DNA from: Bryum argenteum
Lineage: Eukaryota; Streptophyta; Bryopsida; Bryales; Bryaceae
Length of the DNA: 64,000 bases
Direction of reading: 5' to 3'
Assembly: GCA_037043015.1 (NCBI GenBank)
Contig: CM073330.1
Span: 10,248,512-10,312,511 of the forward strand
The notes below the pieces were generated by a model, which was given only the letters and a program-made list of their open reading frames with translations, made no database searches and was not told the DNA's origin. Both the position numbers and the translations under genes were made by a program. This document shows, in pieces, positions 12,275 to 29,099 of the stretch. The first letter of the stretch is position 1. Each line of letters begins with the position of its first letter.

Positions 12275-12690
12275 CTCATTTTTCAACATTTTGTTTTGGC
12301 ATTTCAACTATCAAATCAAGTCTCACTAATGCCTTATCATTATCAACTATTTGAATTTATATTTCAACTACCCAATCAACTTCTATGGACACCTTGTCAC
12401 AATCACTTAACTTGATTCATAATTCCAACTATCAAGCCAATTTCTATTGGCCCTTGTTCCAATCAATTGCTTAAATCATGTTCCCAACTACCAAATCAAG
12501 TTCTATTGTCTCCCTAGTCATATTTTCAACTATCAAGCAAGCTCTACAAGCCCCTTGTCCCAATCAAGTGTTTGGAGTTCTAACTCCAACTATGGAATCT
12601 AATTCTAATGGCTCCTTGTGGCAATCACTGCTTTAGAGCTATATTTCAACTATTGAATCAAGTTTTATTGGCACTTCATCAGTGTCAACT
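12275..12690 (+). repeat. degenerate tandem repeat, unit about 60-70 bp
   Basis: At least six diverged units follow the plan TTTCAACTATCAAATCAAG, TTCTATTGGC, CCTTGTC, CAATCA. Units are irregular in length. The motif recalls the sharper repeat at 13205-13620, so both may derive from one expanding unit. Confidence 0.65.
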
Positions 12691-13204
12691 AGAGCCATAT
12701 TTTTAACTACCAAAACTACACTTATAATCTCTAATATTTTTCTCTAACTTTTGTACTACTACACTAATAGTTTATAACCATGCTACCCTCAATATTATGG
12801 AATTTACTCACTCCAATGTGGAAGCAAGAAACATAAACCCATGTACTAGGAAGCATAAAAAATCAAGGGTTAGATTCACCCTAGTTCTATGCGCAAGCTA
12901 TAAGCAACAAACTAATCACTCTTGTTATAGTGAAGAAGACAAATTTTTCCATGTAGTTTTTCATAATTTGTTTCTGATACCTAATAAAACAGTTGACATT
13001 CTTCAAGTGAGCCTTTACCATTCCCAAGAATGTTGTTCCAAACCCCAAATCTTAACTTCAGATGCCTAGTATTTGTACATAAATTTTCTAAGAATTTATA
13101 CTAATTAACTCTTTTCAAGGTACCGAAGGCTAGTACTATACATGGAACTCTCTGACAAGGAGAGGATTAAGAGATAAAAGTAAGGATAAGACCTACTGAC
13201 CTCA
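12691..13204. other. intergenic spacer, no gene seen
   Basis: AT-rich. A 90-aa frame at 12797-13069 has no recognisable motif. Confidence 0.5.
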
Positions 13205-13620
13205 ACAAGAAGGAGCCTTTAGTTCTCCAATCCATTCCTTGTCAAGGATTATTCAACATCACCCAATGACACACATGAACCTTTTGTTTTGCAGTTCCCT
13301 CATTGTCGGGAGGGTTGTTCAACATCAATCAACGTCTTGAGCCTTTGGTTTGGCAGTCCCCTCCTTATGAGCGGTTGTTCAACATGAATCAACGGCCCGA
13401 GCCTTTGGAATTGCAGTCCCCTCCTTGTCGGGTGTTGTTCAACATCAATCAACGGCTGGAGCCTTTGGTTTTGCGGTGCCCTCCTTGTCTTTGGTTTTGC
13501 GGTGTCCTCCTTGTCGGGTCTTGTTCAACATCAATCAACTGTCGGGCCTTGTTCAACACCAATCAATTGCCCAAACATATAATTTTGCAATCCTTTCCTT
13601 GTCACGGATTGTTTAGCATC
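13205..13620 (+). repeat. minisatellite, unit about 60 bp, upstream of the NPH3 gene
   Basis: Five to six units combine GTTGTTCAACATCAATCAAC, GAGCCTTTGGTTTTGC and AGTCCCCTCCTTGTCGGG. The central copies (13300-13480) are the most alike and the edges are degenerate; around 13480-13560 a half-unit is duplicated. The 191-aa frame at 13303-13878 exists only because the unit is free of stops in that frame and is not proposed as a gene. Confidence 0.8.
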
Positions 13621-13879
13621 AACAACCAACACACATCAACAACTAATGAGAAGACAACGACCTCAAATTACATAGTTTCTCATTACTATGAAAAACAATC
13701 TACCCAAATGAACGGGAATCCCAACAGCGGTGGTTTACATATACGATACACCATACCCCCTAAAATAACAGACACTCTTCATTTACATCAGATAATCAAC
13801 TTGAATTTAAAAGAAATAATAACCCGTGCCGCCAGTAAACGACCATTATCCCAGAGTAATAATATCAAATTAACGTAAC

Positions 13880-14330
13880 CTGGGAGTTAATAATTAAATC
13901 ACTCAGAGCACAGTTGAAATCAATTAATAATACGCCCGTTCGGGGGCAATAATAGAGACCCACGCTCACCGGGCCCGCTCGTGCCCCGACCCCTACAAAC
14001 ACGCCGCTGCCGCTGCACGTTGACAATCCCCCACTCCCGCTCCCGCACGGCCGCGGCAGACACCCCCCCATCTCCCTTCTATCCCCCCCCCACCCCTGCC
14101 TGCCTGCCCCTGCACGAGGCGATCACTAGCTCCCCCCGCTCGCTCGCCCTCCGGATCCACTTTAGGGTTTGGCGCTCTGCAATCATCCATGGCAGGTTCA
14201 CACGCTCCAATGTAGCGACAATGGAGGTCGACGAGCACTATAGCTCTGATCAGGTCGAAAATCGCTTTTATGGTTGTGTCGGTATGTGCAGGTAATGGAG
14301 GTGGGGGAGTGAGATCCGGGGGCATTAGCG
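13880..14330 (+). promoter_or_regulatory. GC-rich promoter / 5' UTR of the NPH3-family gene
   Basis: Composition rises sharply to C-rich sequence (runs of CCCCCC near 14060-14095) immediately before the coding start, and TTTAGGGTTTGG at 14161 resembles plant telo-box promoter elements. Frames on both strands here are by-products of the GC content. No TATA box is obvious. Confidence 0.5.
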
Positions 14331-16145
14331 ATGGAGCAGAAAGCTAAGAGTGAGGGCGGGGGAAGCTCCAACCAGCAGCAACAGAGGAGAGGGCAAGCAT
14401 GGCTGTGCAGTTCCGGGCTCCAGAGCGACGTGATAGTGGAGGTCGAACAGATGAGTTTCCATCTCCACAAGTTTCCGCTCGTGTCCCACTCTCGCCGTCT
14501 CGCGAAGCTAGTCGAAGAAGCCAGCAAGGAAGACGAAGACACTTGCACCATTCAACTCCCGAATTTCCCCGGAGGAACCTGGTCCTTCGAGCTCGCTGCG
14601 AAGTTCTGCTACGGCGTCAAAGTGGAATTCACCGCGAACAACATCGTTGCGCTTCGTTGCGCGGCGGAGTTTCTGGAAATGACGGAAGATCTCGGAGTGG
14701 AAAGCTTGATTGAGCGGAGCGAGGATTATCTCCAACAAGTCGTGCTTCACTCCTGGTCGGATTCGATCACCGCTCTTCAAACGTGCTCTCAGTTTTATCC
14801 CATGGCTGAAGAACTCGGCCTCGTGGACAGACTTATCGATTCCATCTGTAGTAAAGCGACCTTAAACGATTCCTCCCGAGGGGCTTGGCCAATGCAGGGG
14901 CATCGCTCGTTGCAGAGCCCGGGAGGGAGCTTGTTATGGAACGGGATCAGCACAGGTGCTCGAGCTCGCGACAATTGGTGGTATGAGGACATATCCATTC
15001 TCAGTTTCCCGTTCTTCGAGAAAGTGATTCTCGGGATGGAAGGTGCCGGTGTTCGGAACGAAAGCATATGGGGTGCAGTAGTTCATTACGCGAAAAAGGC
15101 TATTCCAGGTCTACACAGACGTCACAGTGGTCGAGAAACTGCTCACACGCATCGCAAGGCGCTTGTGAGTGCCAATCCTACCATCCTGCAGGAAAACGAC
15201 CAACGAATCCTGCTCGAAACGATCGAGTCGCTCCTACCGCCACTGAAAGTGGCAACCTCCACACGATTCTTGTTTGGACTCCTCCGACTGGCGATCATCC
15301 TGAACGCAAGCCCACAATGTAAAACGTCTCTGGAGAAGCGAATTGGTATGCAACTGGAGCAGGCTACACTCGATGAGCTTCTAGTGCCGAACTACTCACA
15401 CGTCGAGGAGACTCTCTACGACATCGACCTAGTGCAACGGATACTCGACAATTACTTACTCTTGGAGCAGAACATTCCACCAGAGTCGGACGAAGAAGGC
15501 TTGCTCATGGGCTCGCCATCGCTATGTCCGATCATGATGGTGGCGAAGCTACTCGATGCCTACCTCGCCGAAATTGCACCCGACGTGAATCTGAAGCCCT
15601 CCAAGTTCCAAGCACTCGCTGAAGCGCTCCCCGATTACGCCCGCCTTGTCGATGACGGTCTCTACCGAGCAATCGACGTGTACTTAAAAGCACACCCGTG
15701 GCTCTCGGAGTCTGAGCGAGAGATGGTGTGCAAGATCATGAGCTGCCAGAAGCTATCTCTCGAGGCTTGCACTCACGCAGCGCAAAACGAGAGGCTGCCA
15801 TTACGAGTGGTGGTACAAGTGCTCTTCTTCGAGCAACTGCAGCTCCGAAACGCCATCGCTGGCTCCTTTCTCGTTGCAGACACAGTGGGACAATCCGGAA
15901 GACCGCAGCTTTCTCTCGCTCCAGCTCGTGAGAGCACCCCGAATCAAACGTACAAGGAAGACATGAGCAAGATTCTGGCACGAGTAAACCAACTCGAGAT
16001 CGAATGTGGGAGCATGCGACAGGAGATTGAGAATCTTCACAGGTCGAAGAAGCAGCCTCCGGAGTTTTCATTCTCGAAAACATTCGGTTGCAAGATGTTC
16101 TCTGCTGTTGTTCCGTCAACTGGCGAGATTGACAAGGGAATGTAA
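14331..16145 (+). CDS. NPH3/RPT2-family BTB domain protein
   Basis: One uninterrupted frame of 604 aa. Residues about 26-125 form a BTB/POZ domain (QSDVIVEVEQMSFHLHKFPL, then AAKFCYGVKVEFTANNIVAL). The plant-specific NPH3 domain starts at WWYEDISILSFPFFEKVI (216) and ends near 517. It includes the family signature LPDYARLVDDGLYRAIDVYL (433-452) with its conserved tyrosine. A short coiled coil lies at about 553-580 (ILARVNQLEIECGSMRQEI). Such proteins act at the plasma membrane as phototropin partners or as CUL3 ubiquitin-ligase substrate adaptors. Which subfamily this one belongs to cannot be decided by eye, so no symbol is given. Length and domain order are normal for the family. The lack of introns contrasts with the intron-rich genes around it. 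The start is the first ATG of the frame, just after a GC-rich leader. Confidence 0.93.
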   Translation: MEQKAKSEGGGSSNQQQQRRGQAWLCSSGLQSDVIVEVEQMSFHLHKFPLVSHSRRLAKLVEEASKEDEDTCTIQLPNFPGGTWSFELAAKFCYGVKVEFTANNIVALRCAAEFLEMTEDLGVESLIERSEDYLQQVVLHSWSDSITALQTCSQFYPMAEELGLVDRLIDSICSKATLNDSSRGAWPMQGHRSLQSPGGSLLWNGISTGARARDNWWYEDISILSFPFFEKVILGMEGAGVRNESIWGAVVHYAKKAIPGLHRRHSGRETAHTHRKALVSANPTILQENDQRILLETIESLLPPLKVATSTRFLFGLLRLAIILNASPQCKTSLEKRIGMQLEQATLDELLVPNYSHVEETLYDIDLVQRILDNYLLLEQNIPPESDEEGLLMGSPSLCPIMMVAKLLDAYLAEIAPDVNLKPSKFQALAEALPDYARLVDDGLYRAIDVYLKAHPWLSESEREMVCKIMSCQKLSLEACTHAAQNERLPLRVVVQVLFFEQLQLRNAIAGSFLVADTVGQSGRPQLSLAPARESTPNQTYKEDMSKILARVNQLEIECGSMRQEIENLHRSKKQPPEFSFSKTFGCKMFSAVVPSTGEIDKGM

Positions 16146-17059
16146 TTTTTCTTCTTTTTCTTTTTCTGTTTTCAGGTAACTGATCATATTCTTTTGCGTT
16201 TCTTCTGCAAATAAATCAAACTCTTGGATTCTTGATAGGAGGTCTCCACTGTACATGAGAAGGAGGTCCGTCTTTGTATCTTTTCCTGTAGCTTATTTTA
16301 GAAACTACTACTGCTGCTGCTGAGATCAACAGTGGAGAATTGAACTCTACTATTGGATTTAGGTACTACTGGTGGTGAAAATGGACAGAGTAGCTATCGT
16401 TTTGTTGTTAGTATTATTATTAGTTTATTTTATTTTTGCAGAAGAGCTGCAGAATCATTTAGAGTCAGGAGTAGATTGCAGAAGAAGAGCAGTTGGTAGC
16501 AACGTTTTTGTCTGCGATTGCTGTATGTGAAGCTACATCCAGTTATCAAAGGTATCCCATTCATTCTTGTGAAGAAGCTTGTCTCGACTCCGAGTGATCA
16601 CTTGTGTTGCACTCTTGGTTGTTGCTCCTCTTCATACCACTAACTACTGTACACTCTGTATGTGGCTTATATGAAAGTGTGGTTCCACAGTAAGTGATTA
16701 CCTTGCTGCCAATCGGTTGACTCCAATTTTATTCAGTTAAGTGCTGAAGAGGTGATTGTATTGGAACCTCAATAATTTTTAAGAATCACAATTAGATTCT
16801 TGTGAAACTTCTTATTAAATTTGGCTTGGGCCATTTGAGTTATATGCAGAGTCCCAACGAAAGCACCAGTTCGCACGCTCAAAGAGGAAATAGAGTACTA
16901 AACTTTTTAAGCTTTAAAAAAGGGACAGAATTAAATTTGGAATGTGAGGCAACCAATGAAGAGCCATTGCACATCCCGAGAATTTAGTCACCATTGTCCC
17001 AATCACCTTCTTGTGCACAAACAAAATTGGAACATTATGTATAGCAAACAAACAAAAAT
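16146..17059. other. 3' UTR of the NPH3 gene and intergenic spacer
   Basis: Begins with pyrimidine-rich sequence; AATAAA at 16210 is a candidate polyadenylation signal. A short duplication (GGAACATTATGTATAGCAA, near 17030 and 17060) lies at the edge of the next block. No gene seen. Confidence 0.5.
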
Positions 17060-17449
17060 GGAACATTATGTATAGCAAGAGCCCCTGCCAGGAGGGTATT
17101 CCGCCGGGGAGATACGCGATGCGGAGGGCGGTAGCCCGACGGATAGGGTATCTCCCTTGACAGAATACGATACCATCGGGGGCTCCCGTGGCGTAACACA
17201 CTTTCCAGTTTTTCTACCGGGTTTGACGGAAACTTTATGGTTTCGGCTGCCCCGTTTGACGGAATTTGTAGGATTCACTTTTATACATTCGGCAACATTT
17301 ACTCGGAAAATTTCTTGTGTTGCCGGCGTTTGTTTCTGTAAGGCAAGAATTGTAGAGGGCGTTATGCCGTAATCCTGTCTCTGGAGCATGCATTAGGGGA
17401 TGGGAGCTCCCGTCAGATGAACAGGCCCGAAACCGAAAAGTGTGTTACG
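17060..17449. mobile_element. GC-rich inverted-repeat block, probable MITE
   Basis: Sharply more GC-rich than both flanks. CGTAACACACTTT at 17192 is answered by AAAAGTGTGTTACG ending at 17449, and GGGAGATAC (17113) pairs with GTATCTCCC (17148). GGGAGCTCCC at 17402-17411 is a perfect palindrome. Frames on both strands are explained by composition. Target duplication and superfamily were not established. Confidence 0.55.
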
Positions 17450-17678
17450 ATCATCTTCTGCAATGTAATCATGAGTTTACATACCAACTCTTTGATGCTC
17501 TCATCACAATCAAAATAGAAATTGAAAATTTTTGGGCAATAGAAAAGTATTAATTCTTGAGTTTATTTGTTTTTTCACAAACTTGGGCAGTCATAAATTT
17601 AATCAATTCTTATGATAACGAGGTTGGGCTCATAAAATCAAGAAGCCTCATCAACTCTAATTAATCCCAGTACTGTGT

Positions 17679-17685
17679 ATAAAAG
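17679..17685 (+). promoter_or_regulatory. candidate TATA box of MCM3
   Basis: TATAAAA about 320 bp before the MCM3 start codon and about 70 bp before the E2F-type sites. The position would place transcription start near or inside the E2F cluster. Assignment is by motif only. Confidence 0.45.
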
Positions 17686-17753
17686 CCATGGAGCGGGATG
17701 TTCATAACGGATGAAAGTCGTCATAGTGGATGAAAATCCAAGCTGGACAGAAG

Positions 17754-17768
17754 TTTTGGCGCCAAAAA
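17754..17768 (+). promoter_or_regulatory. E2F/DP binding site 1 upstream of MCM3
   Basis: TTTTGGCGCCAAAAA is a perfect palindrome containing the plant E2F consensus TTTSGCGC in both orientations. MCM genes are classical E2F targets activated at G1/S in plants. Confidence 0.85.
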
Positions 17769-17774
17769 CAGGCG

Positions 17775-17787
17775 TTTGGCGCCCAAA
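17775..17787 (+). promoter_or_regulatory. E2F/DP binding site 2 upstream of MCM3
   Basis: TTTGGCGCCCAAA, again a near-palindromic TTTSGCGC match, starts six bases after site 1. The paired arrangement strongly suggests S-phase control of the downstream gene. Confidence 0.85.
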
Positions 17788-18002
17788 CGAGGACGAGCTC
17801 CGCCATACCCAAGCCGTCAGAGTCGCATTCATCTCCATGCCCGTTGCGGTTTCGGATTCTCGCAACATTCAACAGGTTTTTGGATTCAGGGTTTGCTGGA
17901 GTGGCACATTACTGAGATGCTACCGTTCGCCTGAAATAAATCCTTCCGACTAAAGCTTTGGAGGGAGGGCGGGAAGGATTCTTCTGTGATTGAGCAGCAG
18001 CT

Positions 18003-23681
<5,679 letters not shown>

Positions 23682-25423
23682 AGATGTTTCAAAGGGAAAT
23701 ATCTGAGCATTCGCCTGTGGTATAATGCAACCTGAAACCCAGGATGATGGTAGCCTTTTCTGATCTCATGAAAGATCATGTACTGAGAAGTTACCAGTCG
23801 GCAATGAGGTTGCATCTTTGGAAAGGTGAATATTGTATAGTAGCAACGTAGATCCTCTTAGAGCCCGCAAGCCCTTAGGCCCATATGTTATTTTCTCTGT
23901 GGGAGAAGTCAGTTCAAAAGAATCTGAGTAGAGAGTTTACTTCGAGATATCTGACTAAGAGGGCATCACATTGGTAAAGTTGCTGTTTAATTGCTGACCC
24001 TGTATTCATGGTAATTGTGCTTATTTGAAGCTAATGTGGGGTTGTAGGTTTTGTTGCAAGATATGTTGTATGTGCTCTTAGAGAGGCACTTAATCATCTA
24101 GCGATCGACCTTGACGTAATGTTTGGAATCGAGCACCTTATTGATCACTTGTTATTGCTACTGATATCACATCTGTACTTGCAAATTTCAGTATGTACTT
24201 ATGCTTGATTTTATATGTACTTGAAAGTAAAATTTCAACCTTACAGAGATTCATCATTAGAATATCTCTTAAATGTTAAGAAATACAAAGAAAGATATAT
24301 GTAAAGAAGATTCAAATATGGAATCTCCTTCATAGTATAGCCCCTCAACAAGAAGCTCTACAGTGACCTTCCCAACAACCACATCTGAAATTTGTGGACA
24401 ATTTTTTTATATGATTCGATTTTGGGAAATACAATCGTAGGATCTTGTTTATAATGTCTACTCACCAATTTTTGTAGAATCTTGTTCAGTGCAATCTAAC
24501 TAGTCTACTCACCACTTTTTATCAGATTTCATTGCATGGATGTTGAGATACATTGAGTCAAAGTTTCAGCCAATTGGCCCGATAGCAACCACGCCAAAAG
24601 TTGTTCATGAAGTTACACTTGATACGATATCCAAAATTCAATATATTGAGATGTGTTGGTTACAATTGCAGTTTGATTTTTGCGTGCACCCCTACTAAAG
24701 TATCTGCTTTGAACGACACCTCATGCAGCCTAATCCGACTTGTGGTTTTTGAGATTCGTTCTTGAGATCATCCGGTCATAAAAACGTAAACTACTTGCCT
24801 CAATATATGGAGAGTAGTACGCTCGTGCCATGTTGCTATACTTGTACAAATAATTTCTAGTAATTTTTGGGCCATAAATCCTTTGAAATTCACTATCTTG
24901 GGATGTGTTGGCTCAATCCTTGATTCAATTGTAGCCACTCCCCTATGTAAATACTAGCTTCTCATGCGGCCTGATCCAACCTACTGTTTCTAAGATCATA
25001 ATGTTAAGAGGAAAAAAACTATATGTTTTATTATATAGAAAGATTAAGTCTTATTATTGGGTAACAAAAACCCATATTTAAGAAAAATAGGAAAAACATA
25101 TCTCTCTACACTGTAATAGAATACATTTTGTAAACGTCACTATACATTTTTGAATTTGGCTGTGGCTAGCACTCAATTGGAGATTCTTCAACTTTACTTA
25201 TTCACATTAGTTGATCAACACTACCAATTTAGCATTTTACTAATTAAGAACTCTCATTTAGTATGTTTCTAAAAATAACAAATTTTAGAATTCACCTTTT
25301 TATTTGTGTCTGGGGGATAAAGGTCCTATGTACTAGTTTGTACTAAAACAAACCAAAATCTCGAGGAAAATAGGTCTTCAAAATTCAAAAACACCAAATT
25401 CACTAGCTATTCGGCACTACAGT
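23682..25423. other. MCM3 3' UTR and AT-rich spacer
   Basis: No gene seen. Two diverged direct copies of one segment lie at about 24640-24790 and 24880-25005 (GATGTGTTGG, then CAATTG(C/T)AG, then CTCATGC, CCTGATCC or CCTAATCC). GGCACTACAGTGCC at 25413-25426 is a 14-bp palindrome touching the MITE that follows. Confidence 0.5.
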
Positions 25424-25424
25424 G

Positions 25425-25622
25425 CCGTTAAGGGACGAGGGGGCGGATTCTGATAGAAATTGGCACAATTTGGATGCTGAATCTACCGTAGGGGCAGATT
25501 CTACAACTGATACCGTATTTGTATTTCGTATTCATATTTTGTAACTAGAACGAAGCAACTAGAACGTATACCATATTTGTATACGTATGAATATGGTCAG
25601 AATATGCCCCCCTCCCTTAACG
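25425..25622. mobile_element. MITE with GTTAAGGG ends
   Basis: GTTAAGGGACGAGGGGGC at 25425 and its imperfect reverse complement GCCCCCCTCCCTTAAC near 25605-25622 bound about 198 bp. GCC stands outside both ends, a possible 3-bp target duplication. The interior has two similar CGTATACC/CATATTTGTA blocks. Superfamily unassigned. Confidence 0.55.
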
Positions 25623-25624
25623 CC

Positions 25625-25746
25625 AGAGAGTGGGATGGGGGAGGCACATTCCAGCTCCCAGCTCGGCTAAAGGTAAAGGGTCGCCCTACCGGGCTCCATT
25701 GTGGCCGAGCTGGGAGCCGGAATGTGCCTCCTCCGACCCACTCTCT
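25625..25746. mobile_element. 122-bp foldback MITE
   Basis: Arms of 43 bp, 25625-25667 and 25704-25746, are reverse complements with few mismatches: AGAGAGTGGG... and ...CCCACTCTCT outside, GCTCGGC and GCCGAGC inside, around a 36-bp loop. It abuts the previous element. GC-rich against AT-rich flanks. Target duplication unclear. Confidence 0.7.
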
Positions 25747-26089
25747 AGTACAAAATGACCATACGAGTACGGTATTTGAATTTTGACATATTTTGGCTTG
25801 GACAATTTGGTAGTTCGCCTGTAAGTAAAATGCCTCTCACATGACTTGAAGACTACTCATGCCAACATTCTTCCCTTGGTACACATTCAATTACCGCCGT
25901 AGGATCACCCTTATAATCAACGCTCCAGATCCCGTAAGGTTCAGGCCCGCAGAGAGCAACTCGCGTTTAGGAGGCGACACAGCCTCCAGCAGAGCGAAGT
26001 CTTTCTGCTTCTTCCGGGGTCGATCGATCGCTGTAGTGGGTTCGATCGGCACTGTGCCACATTGGTGGGATCCCATTGTATCAGCAATC

Positions 26090-27206
26090 ATGGAGGCGGC
26101 CGATTTCGAGGCGTTGCCGGAGGAGGACAAGCACCGGATGTCCACCATGATCGACCACCTCCAAGTCCGCGACAGGTCCTTCCCAAACCTCCACCCCTTC
26201 TCCCACCCTCACTTCTGCTTACAATCGCCAATTGGTGAGTGTACACATTTTAGGGTTTCATATCATCACCCGATCGTGGCTGGTATTTTATCACTAAATC
26301 TGTAGTAGGATGGTGGCAAAGGACGCAACATAGGTTATCGTTCAAAGTAGCGTTTAGGGTTTTGTAATCTGGGGTTTCAAAATCGGAGATTGCAGTATTA
26401 GGTTTTCATTGAGTCTGGAGTCGATGGTGGCGTATTGATTTTGATCAGATTGGCGGCACGGGTTTAGGGTTTTGTAATTTTGAAACCTCAGTGAGGTTGA
26501 TTATATCGAATCAGTTCGAGTGGCAGTTGATTCTTTGTGAGTGTAGGGTATGGAATTGGAGTCTCGATGCAGGGCATAGTACATGCTGTTGTTGGAGGCT
26601 TTTCTCATTATCTGAAACGCCGGCATCATAGTGCGATATTTAAGTAAAGATATAGTGTAGTCTGTTATCTTGAACCAGAAGAAGTGGTGATTTCAGTTTC
26701 AAGGTTTTTCAATCTTTGTGAAATGGTTGGTATCTCCTTTTCTTTCTGAAACAAGTGGGAGGGGCATGAAATGAAAGTTTTGATGTAGGGTTCATCGATG
26801 CTATTTGCTGAACTGCTGGCATTATCAATAAATCACAATATAGTGCCACATATGATTGAATTAGTGATTCCAGTTTCGAACGGTAGGGTAGCGAGATGAG
26901 TAGATTTTCTGCAGAAACGGAATCTTCGATGAAGGATGTAGAGAATGCTGTTGTCGGAGGTTTCGAGCTGAATGAAACGGTGTTCTGACCTGGGTGGGGT
27001 GGGGTGTTGGCTGCTGCAGCTTGAAAATGTACAACTCGTTGGTGGAGAGATGCTTCGGGCATTGTGTGGAGAGTTTTCGGAGGAAGACATTGGACAAGCA
27101 AGAAGAGACATGCGTCAAGCGGTGTGCAGAGAAGTACTTGAAGCATTCCATGCGAGTGAGCATGCGCTTCGCAGAACTAAACCAGGGTGCTCCTACACCT
27201 GACTAA
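26090..27206 (+). CDS. TIM9: Mitochondrial intermembrane-space chaperone Tim9
   Basis: Two exons, 26090-26175 and 27020-27206, encode 90 aa, the normal size for small Tims. The twin CX3C motifs CFGHC and CVKRC, 15 residues apart (QEETCVKRCAEKYLKHSM), define the small Tim family. LPEEDKHRMSTMIDHLQVRD before them and MRFAELNQGAPTPD after them identify Tim9 rather than Tim8, Tim10 or Tim13. Tim9 pairs with Tim10 to carry hydrophobic carrier precursors across the intermembrane space to the TIM22 complex, and is oxidised by Mia40. There is no cleavable presequence, as expected. The single 844-bp intron splits a serine codon (AG/C). The ATG at 26090 is chosen because it begins the conserved acidic N-terminus, although the frame is open further upstream. 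Confidence 0.96.
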
Positions 27207-28195
27207 ACTCAACTAGCTACTAGTTTCCCCCTAGCACATTGTGTTGATGCTGCTCTGACACTGACCGGATCGAATACCATCTTCTTTTCGTGGGGTGACT
27301 TTTGAGTTGTCAGCGAACTATGTAAGCAACTTAGTCTGTCTGTCTGTCAGCCTTCTTCAGAATTTTGAAAGCTCGGATGCAGCTTCTTGCACTATTTTTT
27401 TATCAAAAGAGTTTCCAAGATTCACCATGATTGGCACTCCGAACGCAAGCTAAATACTTTCTTTCTTTCTTGCTCAATTGTTATGTAGCAGATGATGATT
27501 ATCCTTGCTGAGGGTACTGTAAGCACCTCTCTCACAAGGATTGTTTCATTTTCTATAACGGTGTATGCATTGTTGAAATTTGTATTGATTTGCTGTCTTG
27601 CATATACTGAGCCTTCAGACTATGTGCTGTCTGAGTCGATTTTGGTGTTGTTTTAGGAATGGATAATAATTTGTTTCGTAATCATGCTGCGGCACTGTAA
27701 GTGCACAAGAATGCAATAAAAAGCTCGTGTTGCTTCTTGATAGAAGATTGATAAACTTCGATGAACTTCGTTGATGATCTTTGTGATGTTGTTTCGAAGT
27801 TATACCTCCATATATTCTTATGAACGTGTAAAACCCCACAAAAGTGGGACGATGAGAATTCTATTTTGTGTCGTTTTGTTCTCATTTAATTGTAATTCAT
27901 CCACCAGGAATAACCTTGTGTCAAGTCCCAAACACTTTCCAAGGTGACTTGTTCGAAATCCTTCATGTGCATGTACTTGTAGAGAACAATGAAAGTGTCT
28001 AGTTCAGCATGCACTCTATGTGCCTCAAAGTTGTATTACTCTCTTCCTCTCCTATGGTCATTGCACATCTAAGTGCTTTATCAAACCTTATTATAGAAGT
28101 TCTTGTACGAAGGCATGCAAAAGTATAGAAATATATCTCGTTTATACGTTGATGTTCCAACTTTAAAAAATGACGGAGTTTAAAGTTACACATTG
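27207..28195. other. TIM9 3' UTR and spacer
   Basis: Mixed composition falling to AT-rich. Possible 3' UTR up to about 27720 (AATAAA at 27715). No gene seen. Confidence 0.5.
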
Positions 28196-28199
28196 TTAA

Positions 28200-29051
28200 C
28201 CCTTAAACAAGCCAAATGTTGAAAATCAACATTTTGGATGACAAGCAATAACTTTAAAGAGCCATATCTTCTTCATCCGGAGTTTGTTATGGATAACTAG
28301 TATGATACTTGTCGTCCTGACAAGAAAGGTCTTTACATGGTACTTTTGAAAAAGTATCCTGTGTCTACCATTTCCTCAAACGGTTTTTTTTTCTCCCTTT
28401 TTTTTTCTCTTTATTCATATTTTTTTAATACATAAAAGAAGGTAGGTAGGTTGGTAAGTTCGTAGGTTGGTAGGTTGGTACATTGGTGGGCAGGAAGGAT
28501 TGCTGAACAGTATTTTATTATAGAAGTAGATTTACTTGCTTTGAGTCCAAAATCAAGTCTAGTTTGTATAAAAAAAGTTGCAGTCTCATCCAAGAAAGTA
28601 TGAATTTATGGCAAAGCAGGTAGCTCTTGTTTTAGGGTTTCAAAAATGGGGCATGTTTTATCATGCAAGCCAATTATGCAAAATCCAATTTAGTTTTTTC
28701 TTGAATTCTTTTGCATAAGTATGATCTCAAGATGAAATTTAACATCTGTGTGGTTGGAATATTATTGTTTGAATAGTTGAGGTATTGGATATGCAATGAT
28801 GTTTCTATTTCAAGAGAATTAAAAAGAATACATGATTTTTGAAGAGAAGTTTCTCATTTATCCACCAATGGATTTCAATTTTGTTTGTTGGGTTGGATTT
28901 GGATCTAGTTTTGCAATAGAAACCTCAATTTTATCCAAGGTGTGAGGAAGTTATGGCATTCATTTTCGTGCAAGGTGCCTAGTTTTGGACATTTTTCCCT
29001 TTGTAAAATTTCAAGCCGTTTTCACCATTGTAAGGCCATAATTTTTCTCAT

Positions 29052-29099
<48 letters not shown>

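Noticed and set aside
13303-13878. 191-aa frame upstream of the NPH3 gene
   Set aside because: Produced by a stop-free minisatellite unit; a second frame over the same repeat is also open.
17066-17389. 107-aa minus-strand frame
   Set aside because: Lies inside the GC-rich inverted-repeat block and overlaps frames on the other strand.
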